A stretch of 5,786 nucleotides of DNA, taken from contig JBGOUJ010000505.1 of the NCBI GenBank assembly GCA_041477005.1, forward strand, positions 1-5,786, given 5' to 3'. The notes under the pieces are model-generated. The model ran no database searches and was not told where the DNA came from. It was given only the letters and a program-made list of their open reading frames with translations. A program made the translations under genes and the position numbers. Below are positions 1 to 5,786 of this stretch, piece by piece (positions within the stretch are counted from its first letter, which is position 1; every line of letters starts with the position of its first letter). The stretch comes from JBGOUJ01 sp041477005. Lineage in GTDB: Bacteria; Acidobacteriota; Terriglobia; Bryobacterales; JACQDG01.

Positions 1-31
1 AGCAGGCAAGAAATAGCAGCCGGGGCCGGCG

Positions 32-1060
32 TCACCGAGTGCTGAAGTTCTGCCGCACGTGGTGACGCAGATCCCGCAGCGAGAGGCCGCTAAACAGCAC
101 CGCCGCCAGCCCTAAAACCAGCAACGGCGCCGTGAGCATCACGAACATCACCACGGAAAACTCGGCGGCGGTCGTCTTGTCCACCCCGAACAGCATCAGT
201 CCGGCCACGCAGGAGACCTGATAGGAGCCCAGGTTGGCCGGCGCGCCCGGGATGGCCGTTCCCAGGTGCAGGATGAACAGCACGGTGCAGGCCACCCAGA
301 AGGACTGATACAGACCGAAGCTCCACATCATGGCCCACAGCGCCAGCACCTGGGTGATGAGCAGCAGGAAGCTGGTCGCCACGGCCCGGTAGAGAGAAGC
401 CGAGTGGCCGATCTGCTGCATGCCCTCAAAGAGGCGGTCGATGAAGTGCAGGATCGTGGACAACAGACCGCGCCCGCCGGCCCGCGTGCGCTCCAGCGCA
501 TGGGTCACGCGCAGCCCCTCGGCCAGCACGGCGATCAGCAGCCCCACCCCGATCAGCACCACGATCCCCAGGATGTTCGCCCCGTCGCGTACCAGCGGAG
601 GCAGCGGCACGACCATCGCGGTAATGCCGAAGCCCACCGCCAGCCAGATTCCGTCGAGCAATCGCTCGATCCCCACCGAGGCGAGAACCACGGAGAAACC
701 CAGCTCCGTCCACTGCGAGACCAAGAACGCCCGCACGAATTCGCCGCCCCGCAGCGGCAGAATCTCGTTGGTGAACAGGCCCACGTAGATGGCCTGCGTC
801 GAGCGTAACAGCGAGGGGGCGCCCAGCGGCTTGAGAACATAATTCCAGCGCCACGCCTGGCAGACGTAGGAAAGGATGTCGAAAGCCACCGCCGGCACGA
901 CCCACTTCCAGTCGATGAAGGCCAGATCGTTGACGAATTCCCGCCACTCGAAGCCGTGCAGCACCCAGATCAGCGCGGCCGCGGCCGCCATCCAGACGAG
1001 GGCCGTGACCACGCCGCGCCGCACACGCCGATCGTCGGCAACCAAAACCGGCTGGTCCAT
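32..1060 (-). CDS. Flippase-like integral membrane protein (lysylphosphatidylglycerol synthase TM / UPF0104 family)
   Basis: This 342-residue inner-membrane protein has roughly eight hydrophobic segments, for example near residues 16-34, 53-70, 121-155, 162-181, 226-248, 252-270, 282-293 and 300-324. Three motifs fit the family: NEILPLRGGEFVR at 98-110, ERLLDG at 132-137 and PGAPANLGSYQ at 271-281. The N-x-x-L-P-x-R-x-G-E-x-x-R block and the Pro/Gly-rich late motif are typical of the membrane domain found in MprF-type lysylphosphatidylglycerol synthases and in stand-alone glycan or lipid flippase-like proteins. No soluble aminoacyltransferase domain is attached, so lysyl-PG synthesis is unlikely. 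Transport or flipping of a lipid or lipid-linked sugar is a family-based inference, and the substrate is unknown. The ATG at 1060 starts just ahead of a basic stretch (RRVRR) and the first membrane helix. It lies 194 bases downstream of rhaB, so it may have its own promoter. The family call is firm and the role is not. Confidence 0.88.
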   Translation of the reverse strand: MDQPVLVADDRRVRRGVVTALVWMAAAAALIWVLHGFEWREFVNDLAFIDWKWVVPAVAFDILSYVCQAWRWNYVLKPLGAPSLLRSTQAIYVGLFTNEILPLRGGEFVRAFLVSQWTELGFSVVLASVGIERLLDGIWLAVGFGITAMVVPLPPLVRDGANILGIVVLIGVGLLIAVLAEGLRVTHALERTRAGGRGLLSTILHFIDRLFEGMQQIGHSASLYRAVATSFLLLITQVLALWAMMWSFGLYQSFWVACTVLFILHLGTAIPGAPANLGSYQVSCVAGLMLFGVDKTTAAEFSVVMFVMLTAPLLVLGLAAVLFSGLSLRDLRHHVRQNFSTR

Positions 1061-1068
1061 GCAGTCCC

Positions 1069-1074
1069 ATTGTA
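1069..1074 (-). promoter_or_regulatory. Possible -10 box for the flippase-like gene (short-leader or leaderless)
   Basis: Read on the minus strand, TACAAT matches the TATAAT consensus at five of six positions and ends 8 bases before the ATG at 1060. Transcription from it would begin at or just before the start codon, giving a leaderless or very short-leader mRNA. No convincing -35 box is visible 16-18 bases upstream. A short GGGA stretch between the box and the ATG could alternatively act as a weak ribosome-binding site. The call rests on six bases and is tentative. Confidence 0.3.
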
Positions 1075-1200
1075 TAACCCAGCCTCGGAGGGCACACCAG
1101 GGAAGGCGAATCTGTTTGTGCCGCTCAGACGCCGAAGCGTATCAACCAAGCGATCGAACTGCACGAGACGTGATCGACAGGATTCCGGAAGGCGTCAGGA

Positions 1201-1228
1201 TCGGCGGCGCCGGGCAGCAAGCCGCCGA
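1201..1228 (-). terminator. GC-rich hairpin downstream of rhaB, possible weak terminator
   Basis: TCGGCGGC at 1201-1208 and GCCGCCGA at 1221-1228 form a perfect 8-bp stem with a 12-base loop. On the minus strand it lies 26 bases past the rhaB stop codon (1255-1257). No T-tract follows, so it is not a canonical intrinsic terminator. It could pause RNA polymerase or protect the rhaB mRNA 3' end, or be a chance product of GC-rich sequence. The rest of the 1061-1254 spacer shows no credible gene. Confidence 0.25.
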
Positions 1229-1254
1229 CATCGGCCGCAAGTACGCCAAGCGGT

Positions 1255-2751
1255 CTATGACTTGGTGGACAGGCTGGCTCCGGTAAGCAGCCCGGCGCGC
1301 CGCGCGGCGGCTTCGTCCCAGGCCGCTCGCGGGCCGGGAAGGAACGTTCGCGGCTCGAAGGATCGCCGGACCAGCTCTCGCGCTTCGGCGGGCGTCGCCA
1401 AGTAGCCCAGCGCCATCGCTTGCAGCAGTACGTTGCCCACGGCCGCCGCCTCTTCCGGCCCGGCGATCACCGGCAAGCCGGTCGCGTCGGCCGTGAACTG
1501 GCACAGCACGGCGTTGCGCGAACCGCCGCCCACGATGTGGAGCACGCGGAGGCGCCGGCCGAGGATCTTTTCGAGACTCTCGATGACCGCGCGATAAGTC
1601 AGGGCCAGGCTTTCGAAAATCGCTCGCGTCATGGCCCCGCAGCCTTCCGGCGCGGGCTGGCTCGTGCAGCGGCAGAATTCGGCGATCTTGGCCGGCATCC
1701 CGCCCGGACTGAGGAACGGCGGATCGTCCGGATCGAGGATGGCCGCGAATGGCTTCGCTTCGAGCGCCGCCTCGCACAGTTCGGCGTAGCGCAGGCTGTT
1801 CCCTTCGCGCGCCCATTCCCGCCGGCACTCCTCGAGCAGCCACATACCGCTGATATTCTTTAGCAGCCGGATTTTGCCCCACGCGCCGCCCTCGTTGGTA
1901 AAGTTCGCCTCGAGCGTCGCCTGGTTGATGATCGGCGCCGGCACCTCGACTCCCAGCAGCGACCACGTGCCCGAGCTTAGAAAGGCCCAATCTTCCCCTT
2001 CAGCCGGCACGGCGGCGACCGCCGATCCCGTATCGTGACTGGCCGGGGCCACGACCTCCACGGCCCCCACACCCGCCTCGGCCGCGATCGGCGCGAGCAA
2101 GGGTCCCAGCCGCGTCCCCGGCGGGACAATCCCGGGCAGAATCCCGGCCGGCAGACGCAGCCGCTCGAGCATCGCCTTCGCCCAGCCGCCCTGCCGGGGG
2201 TCGTAGAATTGCGTCGTCGTGGCGATCGTGTACTCGCCAGTCGCCCGTCCGCTGAACCAGTAGTGGAACAGGTCCGGCATCAGCAGCAGCGTCCGCGCCT
2301 GCTCGAGCAGGTGCGGCCGGGTGAGCCGCGCGGCGTAGAGCTGGTAGAGGGTGTTGAGCTGCATGAACTGGATGCCGGTCTGCTCGAACACCTCCTCGCG
2401 CGGCACCACAGCGAATAGCTTCTCCATCATGCCGTTGGTTCGGGGGTCGCGGTAGTGGTAGGGATTCTCGAGTAGCGCGCCGTCCGGCCCGAGCAGCGCG
2501 TAGTCGACGCCCCAGGTGTCGACCCCGATCGAGGCGATCTCACCGCCGGCGCGGCGTCCCGCCACTGCCAGGCCCTTCTTCATCTCATCGAACAGGCGCA
2601 AGGCGTCCCAGTGGAGGCTGTCGAACACTCGCACCGGCCCGTTCGGGAAGCGGTGGACCTCCTCCAGCGTGAGGCAGGGGCCGGCGAGCCGCGCCAGCAT
2701 GGCGCGTCCGCTCTCGGCGCCGAGGTCGAAGGCTACAAGGTTGACTGTCAT
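1255..2751 (-). CDS. rhaB: Rhamnulokinase (L-rhamnulose kinase)
   Basis: RhaB phosphorylates L-rhamnulose with ATP to L-rhamnulose 1-phosphate, the step between rhamnose isomerase and the aldolase in cytoplasmic L-rhamnose breakdown. The FGGY-kinase layout is complete. Numbered from the upstream GTG, it has FDLGAESGR (11-19, phosphate loop), DTWGVDYALL (81-90), YRDPRT (103-108, substrate side) and HDTGSAVAAVP (242-252, with D243 as expected catalytic base). It also has SSGTWSLLG (262-270, ATP site), the rhamnulokinase-typical TNEGG followed by RLLKNISGMWLLEECRR (288-314), and GGGSRN (411-416, adenosine site). The length of about 500 residues compares with about 489 in E. coli. I chose the ATG at 2751 because the in-frame GTG at 2760 lies inside an inverted repeat and would add only MAN. 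Neither start has a recognisable Shine-Dalgarno sequence. No rhamnose isomerase or aldolase gene is present in the window. Confidence 0.95.
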   Translation of the reverse strand: MTVNLVAFDLGAESGRAMLARLAGPCLTLEEVHRFPNGPVRVFDSLHWDALRLFDEMKKGLAVAGRRAGGEIASIGVDTWGVDYALLGPDGALLENPYHYRDPRTNGMMEKLFAVVPREEVFEQTGIQFMQLNTLYQLYAARLTRPHLLEQARTLLLMPDLFHYWFSGRATGEYTIATTTQFYDPRQGGWAKAMLERLRLPAGILPGIVPPGTRLGPLLAPIAAEAGVGAVEVVAPASHDTGSAVAAVPAEGEDWAFLSSGTWSLLGVEVPAPIINQATLEANFTNEGGAWGKIRLLKNISGMWLLEECRREWAREGNSLRYAELCEAALEAKPFAAILDPDDPPFLSPGGMPAKIAEFCRCTSQPAPEGCGAMTRAIFESLALTYRAVIESLEKILGRRLRVLHIVGGGSRNAVLCQFTADATGLPVIAGPEEAAAVGNVLLQAMALGYLATPAEARELVRRSFEPRTFLPGPRAAWDEAAARRAGLLTGASLSTKS

Positions 2752-2752
2752 G

Positions 2753-2825
2753 TTAGCCACAGAGCCACAGAGGCGCCGCGCGAATGCGATTTTGATTCAC
2801 TGTGCCTCTGTGTCTCTGTGACTAA
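2753..2825. repeat. Imperfect inverted repeat of CACAGAG units between the enolase-like gene and rhaB
   Basis: The arms are 2753-2776 and 2802-2825. The left arm and the reverse complement of the right arm match at 21 of 24 positions and share TTAG, a base, then two CACAGAG heptamers. The 25-base centre (2777-2801) includes an AT-richer stretch. Each arm is thus also a short direct repeat of CACAGAG. The element starts one base upstream of the rhaB ATG and ends four bases from the enolase-like gene's stop codon (2830-2832), so it is essentially the whole intergenic gap. As RNA it would fold into a long hairpin on either strand. From memory, similar CACAGAG-rich intergenic repeats occur in many environmental bacteria, but I cannot check that here. 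It could be a REP-like element, a small mobile-element remnant, or a transcript-stabilising or attenuating hairpin. Confidence 0.8.
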
Positions 2826-2829
2826 GATA

Positions 2830-4041
2830 TCAGACGTGGGCATGAACCACCTTCTCGTTCAACTCCACACCGAAGCCCGGCCTGTCGGGCGCGTGGATCT
2901 TGCCGGCTGAAAACTCTTCCGGCGGCGTGATCAGGTCCTGGCGCCACGGGACTTCGCCCCAGGCGTATTCCAGGATCAGAAAGTTGGGCAGGCCGGCGCA
3001 CAATTGCACGCTGGCCGCCATGGCCACCGGTCCGCTGGGGTTATGCGGCGCGACCGCCACGCCGTCCAGCTCGGCGATGGCGCCGATCTTCCTTGCTTCC
3101 AGGATGCCGCCGCAGTGCTTCACGTCGGGCATGATCACGTCGAGCGCCCGCCGCCGGCACAGCGGCGAGAAACCCTCCATGCCGAAAAGCACTTCACCGC
3201 CGGCCATCCGCTGCCGGACCGCCGTGTGAATCGCCGCCGTGTCCTCGAGCTGCTCGGGGTTGACGGGTTCCTCGTACCAGTAGAGGTTGTGCGGCTCGAG
3301 CCGCCGGGCGACCTCGACGGCCCGAGCGCGGTCGAAATGACTGTGGACGTCGATGAGCAGATCGCGCTCGAGGCCGATCGCCCGCCGCAGGGCCGCCACC
3401 CGCGCGATCCCCAGCTCGGTTGCCTTTTCGATCTCGGCCGGCGGCGCCGTGAGCTTCGGGAAATCGTCGAACACCGCCGCCTTGACCGCCCGAAATCCCC
3501 CCTCGACGGCCCGGCGGGCGTTGGCGGCGAACGCTTCCGGAGAGCGGTCTTCGTTGGTCGCCCGGTTGATGTTGGCGTAGACGTCGAGCCGATCCCGCAG
3601 CTTGCCGCCCATCAACTCGTGCACGGGCGCGTCCAGCGCCTTGCCGGCCAGGTCCCACTGCGCCTGCTCGATGGCGCAGAAAGCGGTGGCTGCTGTCCGC
3701 CCGCCGGCCTTTGCCTTCTCCCGTCCCCGCTGCCGGTAGGCCTCGATCTCGAACGGCGATTGGTCGCGGACCAGCTCGAAAAACTCGGCCAGCTTGGACT
3801 GCATCTGTTGATCGCCTTCTCCGCGGAAGCCGCCGCCTTGGGACGCCTCGCCGAGGCCCGCCGGTCCGCGATTGGTCTTGAGCCGGACGAAGATCCAGTT
3901 CCCTCGCACGTTCACCTTGACCACGACCACCTCCATCGCCGTGATCTTCAGCGAGGAACGGCCGGCCGCCGGCAGCAGCGGCGCCGCCGCTCCGGCGGCT
4001 GCCAGGAGCAGTCCCCGCCGGCTCAGCGAAACGGTTGGCAT
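2830..4041 (-). CDS. Enolase-superfamily sugar-acid dehydratase-like protein with twin-arginine signal
   Basis: This 403-residue protein has the mandelate racemase / muconate lactonizing fold. The N-terminus carries SRRGLLLAAAGAAA (7-20), a twin-arginine (Tat) export signal, followed by the capping domain (about 31-150) and the barrel. Visible active-site residues are K187 (in VKAAVFD), D231 and H233 (IDVHSHF), E257 (YEEPV), E283 (AGGEV), D306 (MPDVKHCGGI), H333 (APHNPSGPVA) and E358 (LEYAW). Spacings D231-E257-E283-D306-H333 (26, 26, 23, 27) equal those of the mandelate racemase ligand and catalytic set as I recall them. D-x-H and PH-x-P-x-GP resemble D-galactonate dehydratase, so sugar-acid dehydration is the likely chemistry. 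The second lysine of the usual K-x-K is A189, as in dehydratase variants rather than racemases. The substrate is unknown. Rhamnonate, galactonate or fuconate are all possible. The start is the only Met ahead of the Tat motif, and no Shine-Dalgarno is visible. Confidence 0.88.
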   Translation of the reverse strand: MPTVSLSRRGLLLAAAGAAAPLLPAAGRSSLKITAMEVVVVKVNVRGNWIFVRLKTNRGPAGLGEASQGGGFRGEGDQQMQSKLAEFFELVRDQSPFEIEAYRQRGREKAKAGGRTAATAFCAIEQAQWDLAGKALDAPVHELMGGKLRDRLDVYANINRATNEDRSPEAFAANARRAVEGGFRAVKAAVFDDFPKLTAPPAEIEKATELGIARVAALRRAIGLERDLLIDVHSHFDRARAVEVARRLEPHNLYWYEEPVNPEQLEDTAAIHTAVRQRMAGGEVLFGMEGFSPLCRRRALDVIMPDVKHCGGILEARKIGAIAELDGVAVAPHNPSGPVAMAASVQLCAGLPNFLILEYAWGEVPWRQDLITPPEEFSAGKIHAPDRPGFGVELNEKVVHAHV

Positions 4042-4083
4042 AGCGCTACTGTATTATGGAGCGTGGCTTTCGGCAACCTTCCG
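4042..4083. promoter_or_regulatory. Divergent promoter region with overlapping -10-like boxes
   Basis: Only 42 bases separate the two divergent starts. GTATTATG at 4051-4058 reads CATAATAC on the other strand. This gives TATTAT (4052-4057) for the plus-strand lipoprotein and CATAAT (4058-4053) for the enolase-like gene, each five of six to TATAAT. The minus-strand box ends 11 bases before the ATG at 4041, implying a leader of only a few bases. No -35 box with normal spacing is convincing for either direction. If real, the two promoters share the same bases and would compete for RNA polymerase. No operator palindrome is visible. Confidence 0.35.
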
Positions 4084-5786
4084 ATGCGAATCCTCCTATC
4101 CGTTTTGCTCTTGTCGTTGCTGGCCGGCTGCTCGAAGCGGGCCGCGAGCGGCCTGGACCTTTCCCAGCTTTCCACCGCTTCGCCTGCGCCGGCTTTCCAG
4201 ATCACGCTCGGCGCAACCGATGCCGAGCCGGGACGTTGGGACGGCTCGATCGATGTCTCGTCGGGCAAGGTGCTGTCGCTCACCGGCTGGCGATTCTACA
4301 AGGAAGACCAGGTCCTGCCCGACGGCAAGTCGTGGAAGTGCTCGACGCGGCGGCGGGCGGTGGTCCCGCCGAATATGTGGTGGCTGGGAGCGAAGCACGA
4401 GGTGCCGGCCGATCCCGACGCGCCGGCGCCGCCCGGGCCGATGCTCGCGAACGGCGTCGTTGTGACGGTCGACGCCGGTCCGGGCGCCGAGATCCGCGTC
4501 ACCACCGCCAACGGCAACTTCGCCTTCTCGGCCGAAAGCGCGCCGTTCGGAAAGCCGGCCGCGTTCTTGAATGGCCGCGTGGTGGTCGAGCGCGTCGCGA
4601 CGCCGTGGAAGCTCACCGCTGCAGATGGCTTCGAGGACGACAACCCCTCCCTGACCATCGACGGCGCCGGCCGCGCCTGGGCCGCCTGGATCGGCTACGC
4701 CAAGGGCCAGGAGCAGGTATTTGCCGCGCCGCTCGGGCAGAAGCCGATGCCGGTCGGAAAGCCGGGCGTATTCTTCCGCACGGCGCTCGCCCGGTTCGGC
4801 GCGCGTGACCTGTGGCTGGTGACCTGCTCGCGGGACGGGGAGACCTGGAACCTGGCCGCCAGCCGCTACGATGGGCGCAATTGGTCCGACTGGCAGCCGC
4901 TTACCACGACCTCCGGCCCCAAGATGTTTCACCGCCTGCTGTTCAACGCGCCGCCTTCCGGGCGCGGCCGTCTGTGGCTGGTCTGGCAGGGGTGGAACCA
5001 GGGCCGCGCGGAGATCCAGGCCAAGTTCTACGACGGCAACCTGTGGAGCGAGACCGCGACCGTGAGCGACAACCGCGCCGACGCCTGGGAGCCGGCCCTG
5101 GCCGCCGACCCGCAGGGCCGCCTCTACTTCGCGTGGGATGCTTACGACAACGGCAGTTATAATATCTATCTGCGGGCCTTCGACGGCCAGCAGTACCTGC
5201 CGCAGCAGGCGGTGACCGCCTCCTCCCGCTTTCACGCCCACGCCAGCGTCCAATGCGACGCGCTGGGGCGCCCGTGGGTGGCGTGGGAAGAGGCCGGCGC
5301 GGATTGGGGCAAAGATACCGGCTTCCTGGTCCGCGAGAAACATGGGGAGGCCCTCTACGAGCAGCGGGCGGTCCGCATGGCGGTGCTCGAGAATGGCCAG
5401 TGGATGGAGCCGGCCCGCCCGCTCCAGGAATCGGCGGCTGCTTTTCGCGAATTTAACGAGCAGCCCCAGTTGGTCCGGGACGCGAAAGGCCGCATGTGGT
5501 GCTTCTTCCGCCATCGCTCCATCCAGATCGACGAGGTCTGGAGTCCTTCCCTGCGGGGCATCCGGCTGCAGGCATACAGCCACTGGGAATACTTCGGATC
5601 AAGCTTCGACGGGCAGAGCTGGTCGGCGCCGGCGGCGCTCGACCAGTCCTCCGGCCGCAATGATTTTCGGCTCGCGGTCAGCCCGGCTCCGAGCGGCCAG
5701 ATCGCCGTGGCCTGGGCGGCTGACGGCCGCTCGTGGGCTAACTCTTATCCGCCGGTGAAGAACGAGATCTTCGCCGGGTGGATGGG
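4084..5786 (+). CDS. Lipoprotein with beta-propeller-like repeats, truncated by the window end
   Basis: The frame is open from the ATG at 4084 to the last base, giving 567 codons with no stop. The start MRILLSVLLLSLLAGC is a lipoprotein signal with lipobox LAGC and acylated Cys16, so the protein should be anchored outside the cytoplasm. From residue 188 onward, blocks of the form P-x-L-x-x-D-x-x-GR-x-W-x-AW recur near 188-202, 337-351, 386-401, 461-475 and 530-544, with a related LWLVW at 297-301. They alternate with [YF]DGxxW motifs at 262-267, 316-321, 366-371 and 508-513, plus an Asp-box-like SRDGETW (249-255). This is the pattern of a beta-propeller with about five to seven blades. WGKD at 408-411 and the ending NEIFAG recall the N-terminal half of DUF3604 proteins, which carry a PHP-like metal-hydrolase domain after the propeller. 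That domain would lie beyond the window. An in-frame GTG at 4063 is an alternative start. Function is unknown. Confidence 0.85.
   Translation, partial: MRILLSVLLLSLLAGCSKRAASGLDLSQLSTASPAPAFQITLGATDAEPGRWDGSIDVSSGKVLSLTGWRFYKEDQVLPDGKSWKCSTRRRAVVPPNMWWLGAKHEVPADPDAPAPPGPMLANGVVVTVDAGPGAEIRVTTANGNFAFSAESAPFGKPAAFLNGRVVVERVATPWKLTAADGFEDDNPSLTIDGAGRAWAAWIGYAKGQEQVFAAPLGQKPMPVGKPGVFFRTALARFGARDLWLVTCSRDGETWNLAASRYDGRNWSDWQPLTTTSGPKMFHRLLFNAPPSGRGRLWLVWQGWNQGRAEIQAKFYDGNLWSETATVSDNRADAWEPALAADPQGRLYFAWDAYDNGSYNIYLRAFDGQQYLPQQAVTASSRFHAHASVQCDALGRPWVAWEEAGADWGKDTGFLVREKHGEALYEQRAVRMAVLENGQWMEPARPLQESAAAFREFNEQPQLVRDAKGRMWCFFRHRSIQIDEVWSPSLRGIRLQAYSHWEYFGSSFDGQSWSAPAALDQSSGRNDFRLAVSPAPSGQIAVAWAADGRSWANSYPPVKNEIFAGWM

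Noticed and set aside
19..30. GCCGGGGCCGGC palindrome just downstream of the flippase-like gene's stop
   Set aside because: The arms are five bases with only two between them and no T-run follows closely, so it is not a credible terminator. The rest of bases 1-31 is too short to interpret.
266..808. A 180-codon plus-strand frame antisense to the flippase-like gene
   Set aside because: It is rich in Gln, His, Arg and Pro, as expected from antisense of a membrane protein gene, with no domain or start signal.
426..1097. A 223-codon minus-strand frame overlapping the flippase-like gene
   Set aside because: It is a shifted-frame shadow. The family motifs and hydrophobic helices are all in the 32-1060 frame.
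1142..1990. A 282-codon minus-strand frame overlapping rhaB
   Set aside because: It lies out of frame within rhaB, whose kinase motifs are complete. The composition is that of a shifted frame, and the part in the 1142-1254 spacer shows no recognisable family.
4056..4808. A 250-codon plus-strand frame starting at the ATG at 4056
   Set aside because: It overlaps the lipoprotein gene in another frame, has low-complexity Arg/Ala/Gly composition, and lacks a signal or motif.
4096..5583. A 495-codon open frame on the minus strand opposite the lipoprotein gene
   Set aside because: Its translation is rich in Arg, Ala, Gly and Pro with no recognisable domain. The plus strand has a lipobox signal and propeller repeats, so this is an antisense shadow typical of GC-rich DNA. 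A gene caller could be misled because the real gene is cut by the window edge.

Overview
The window is about 5.8 kb of GC-rich bacterial DNA. It has three genes on the minus strand and one divergent gene on the plus strand that runs off the right edge. The gene types suggest a soil or sediment bacterium such as an Acidobacteriota member of the Solibacteres/Bryobacterales type. These are a Tat-exported enolase-superfamily enzyme, a rhamnulokinase, a flippase-like membrane protein and a propeller lipoprotein. The lineage is an inference from gene style and base composition, because the window holds no phylogenetic marker.

Layout from left to right: 32-1060 (minus) encodes a polytopic membrane protein of the lysylphosphatidylglycerol synthase transmembrane / flippase-like family. 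1061-1254 is a gene-free spacer with a possible short-leader promoter and a GC-rich hairpin just past the next gene's stop. 1255-2751 (minus) encodes rhamnulokinase, RhaB. 2753-2825 is an imperfect inverted repeat built from CACAGAG units that fills almost the whole gap between rhaB and the next gene. 2830-4041 (minus) encodes an enolase-superfamily sugar-acid dehydratase-like enzyme with a twin-arginine signal. 4042-4083 is a very short divergent promoter region. 4084 to the window end (plus) encodes a large lipoprotein with beta-propeller-like repeats whose C-terminus lies outside the window.

Functionally, the enolase-like enzyme and rhaB run in the same direction and are separated only by the repeat element, so they may form a transcription unit for deoxysugar or sugar-acid use. 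RhaB would phosphorylate L-rhamnulose in the cytoplasm, whereas the enolase-like protein appears to act outside the cytoplasmic membrane, so they need not catalyse successive steps. The divergent lipoprotein would also lie outside the cytoplasm. The membrane protein at the left has no clear link to sugar use.

I see no CRISPR array, tRNA, rRNA, transposase or defence system. The points most worth a second look are the CACAGAG inverted repeat against the rhaB start, the exported enolase with a galactonate-dehydratase-like but altered active site, and the truncated propeller lipoprotein.
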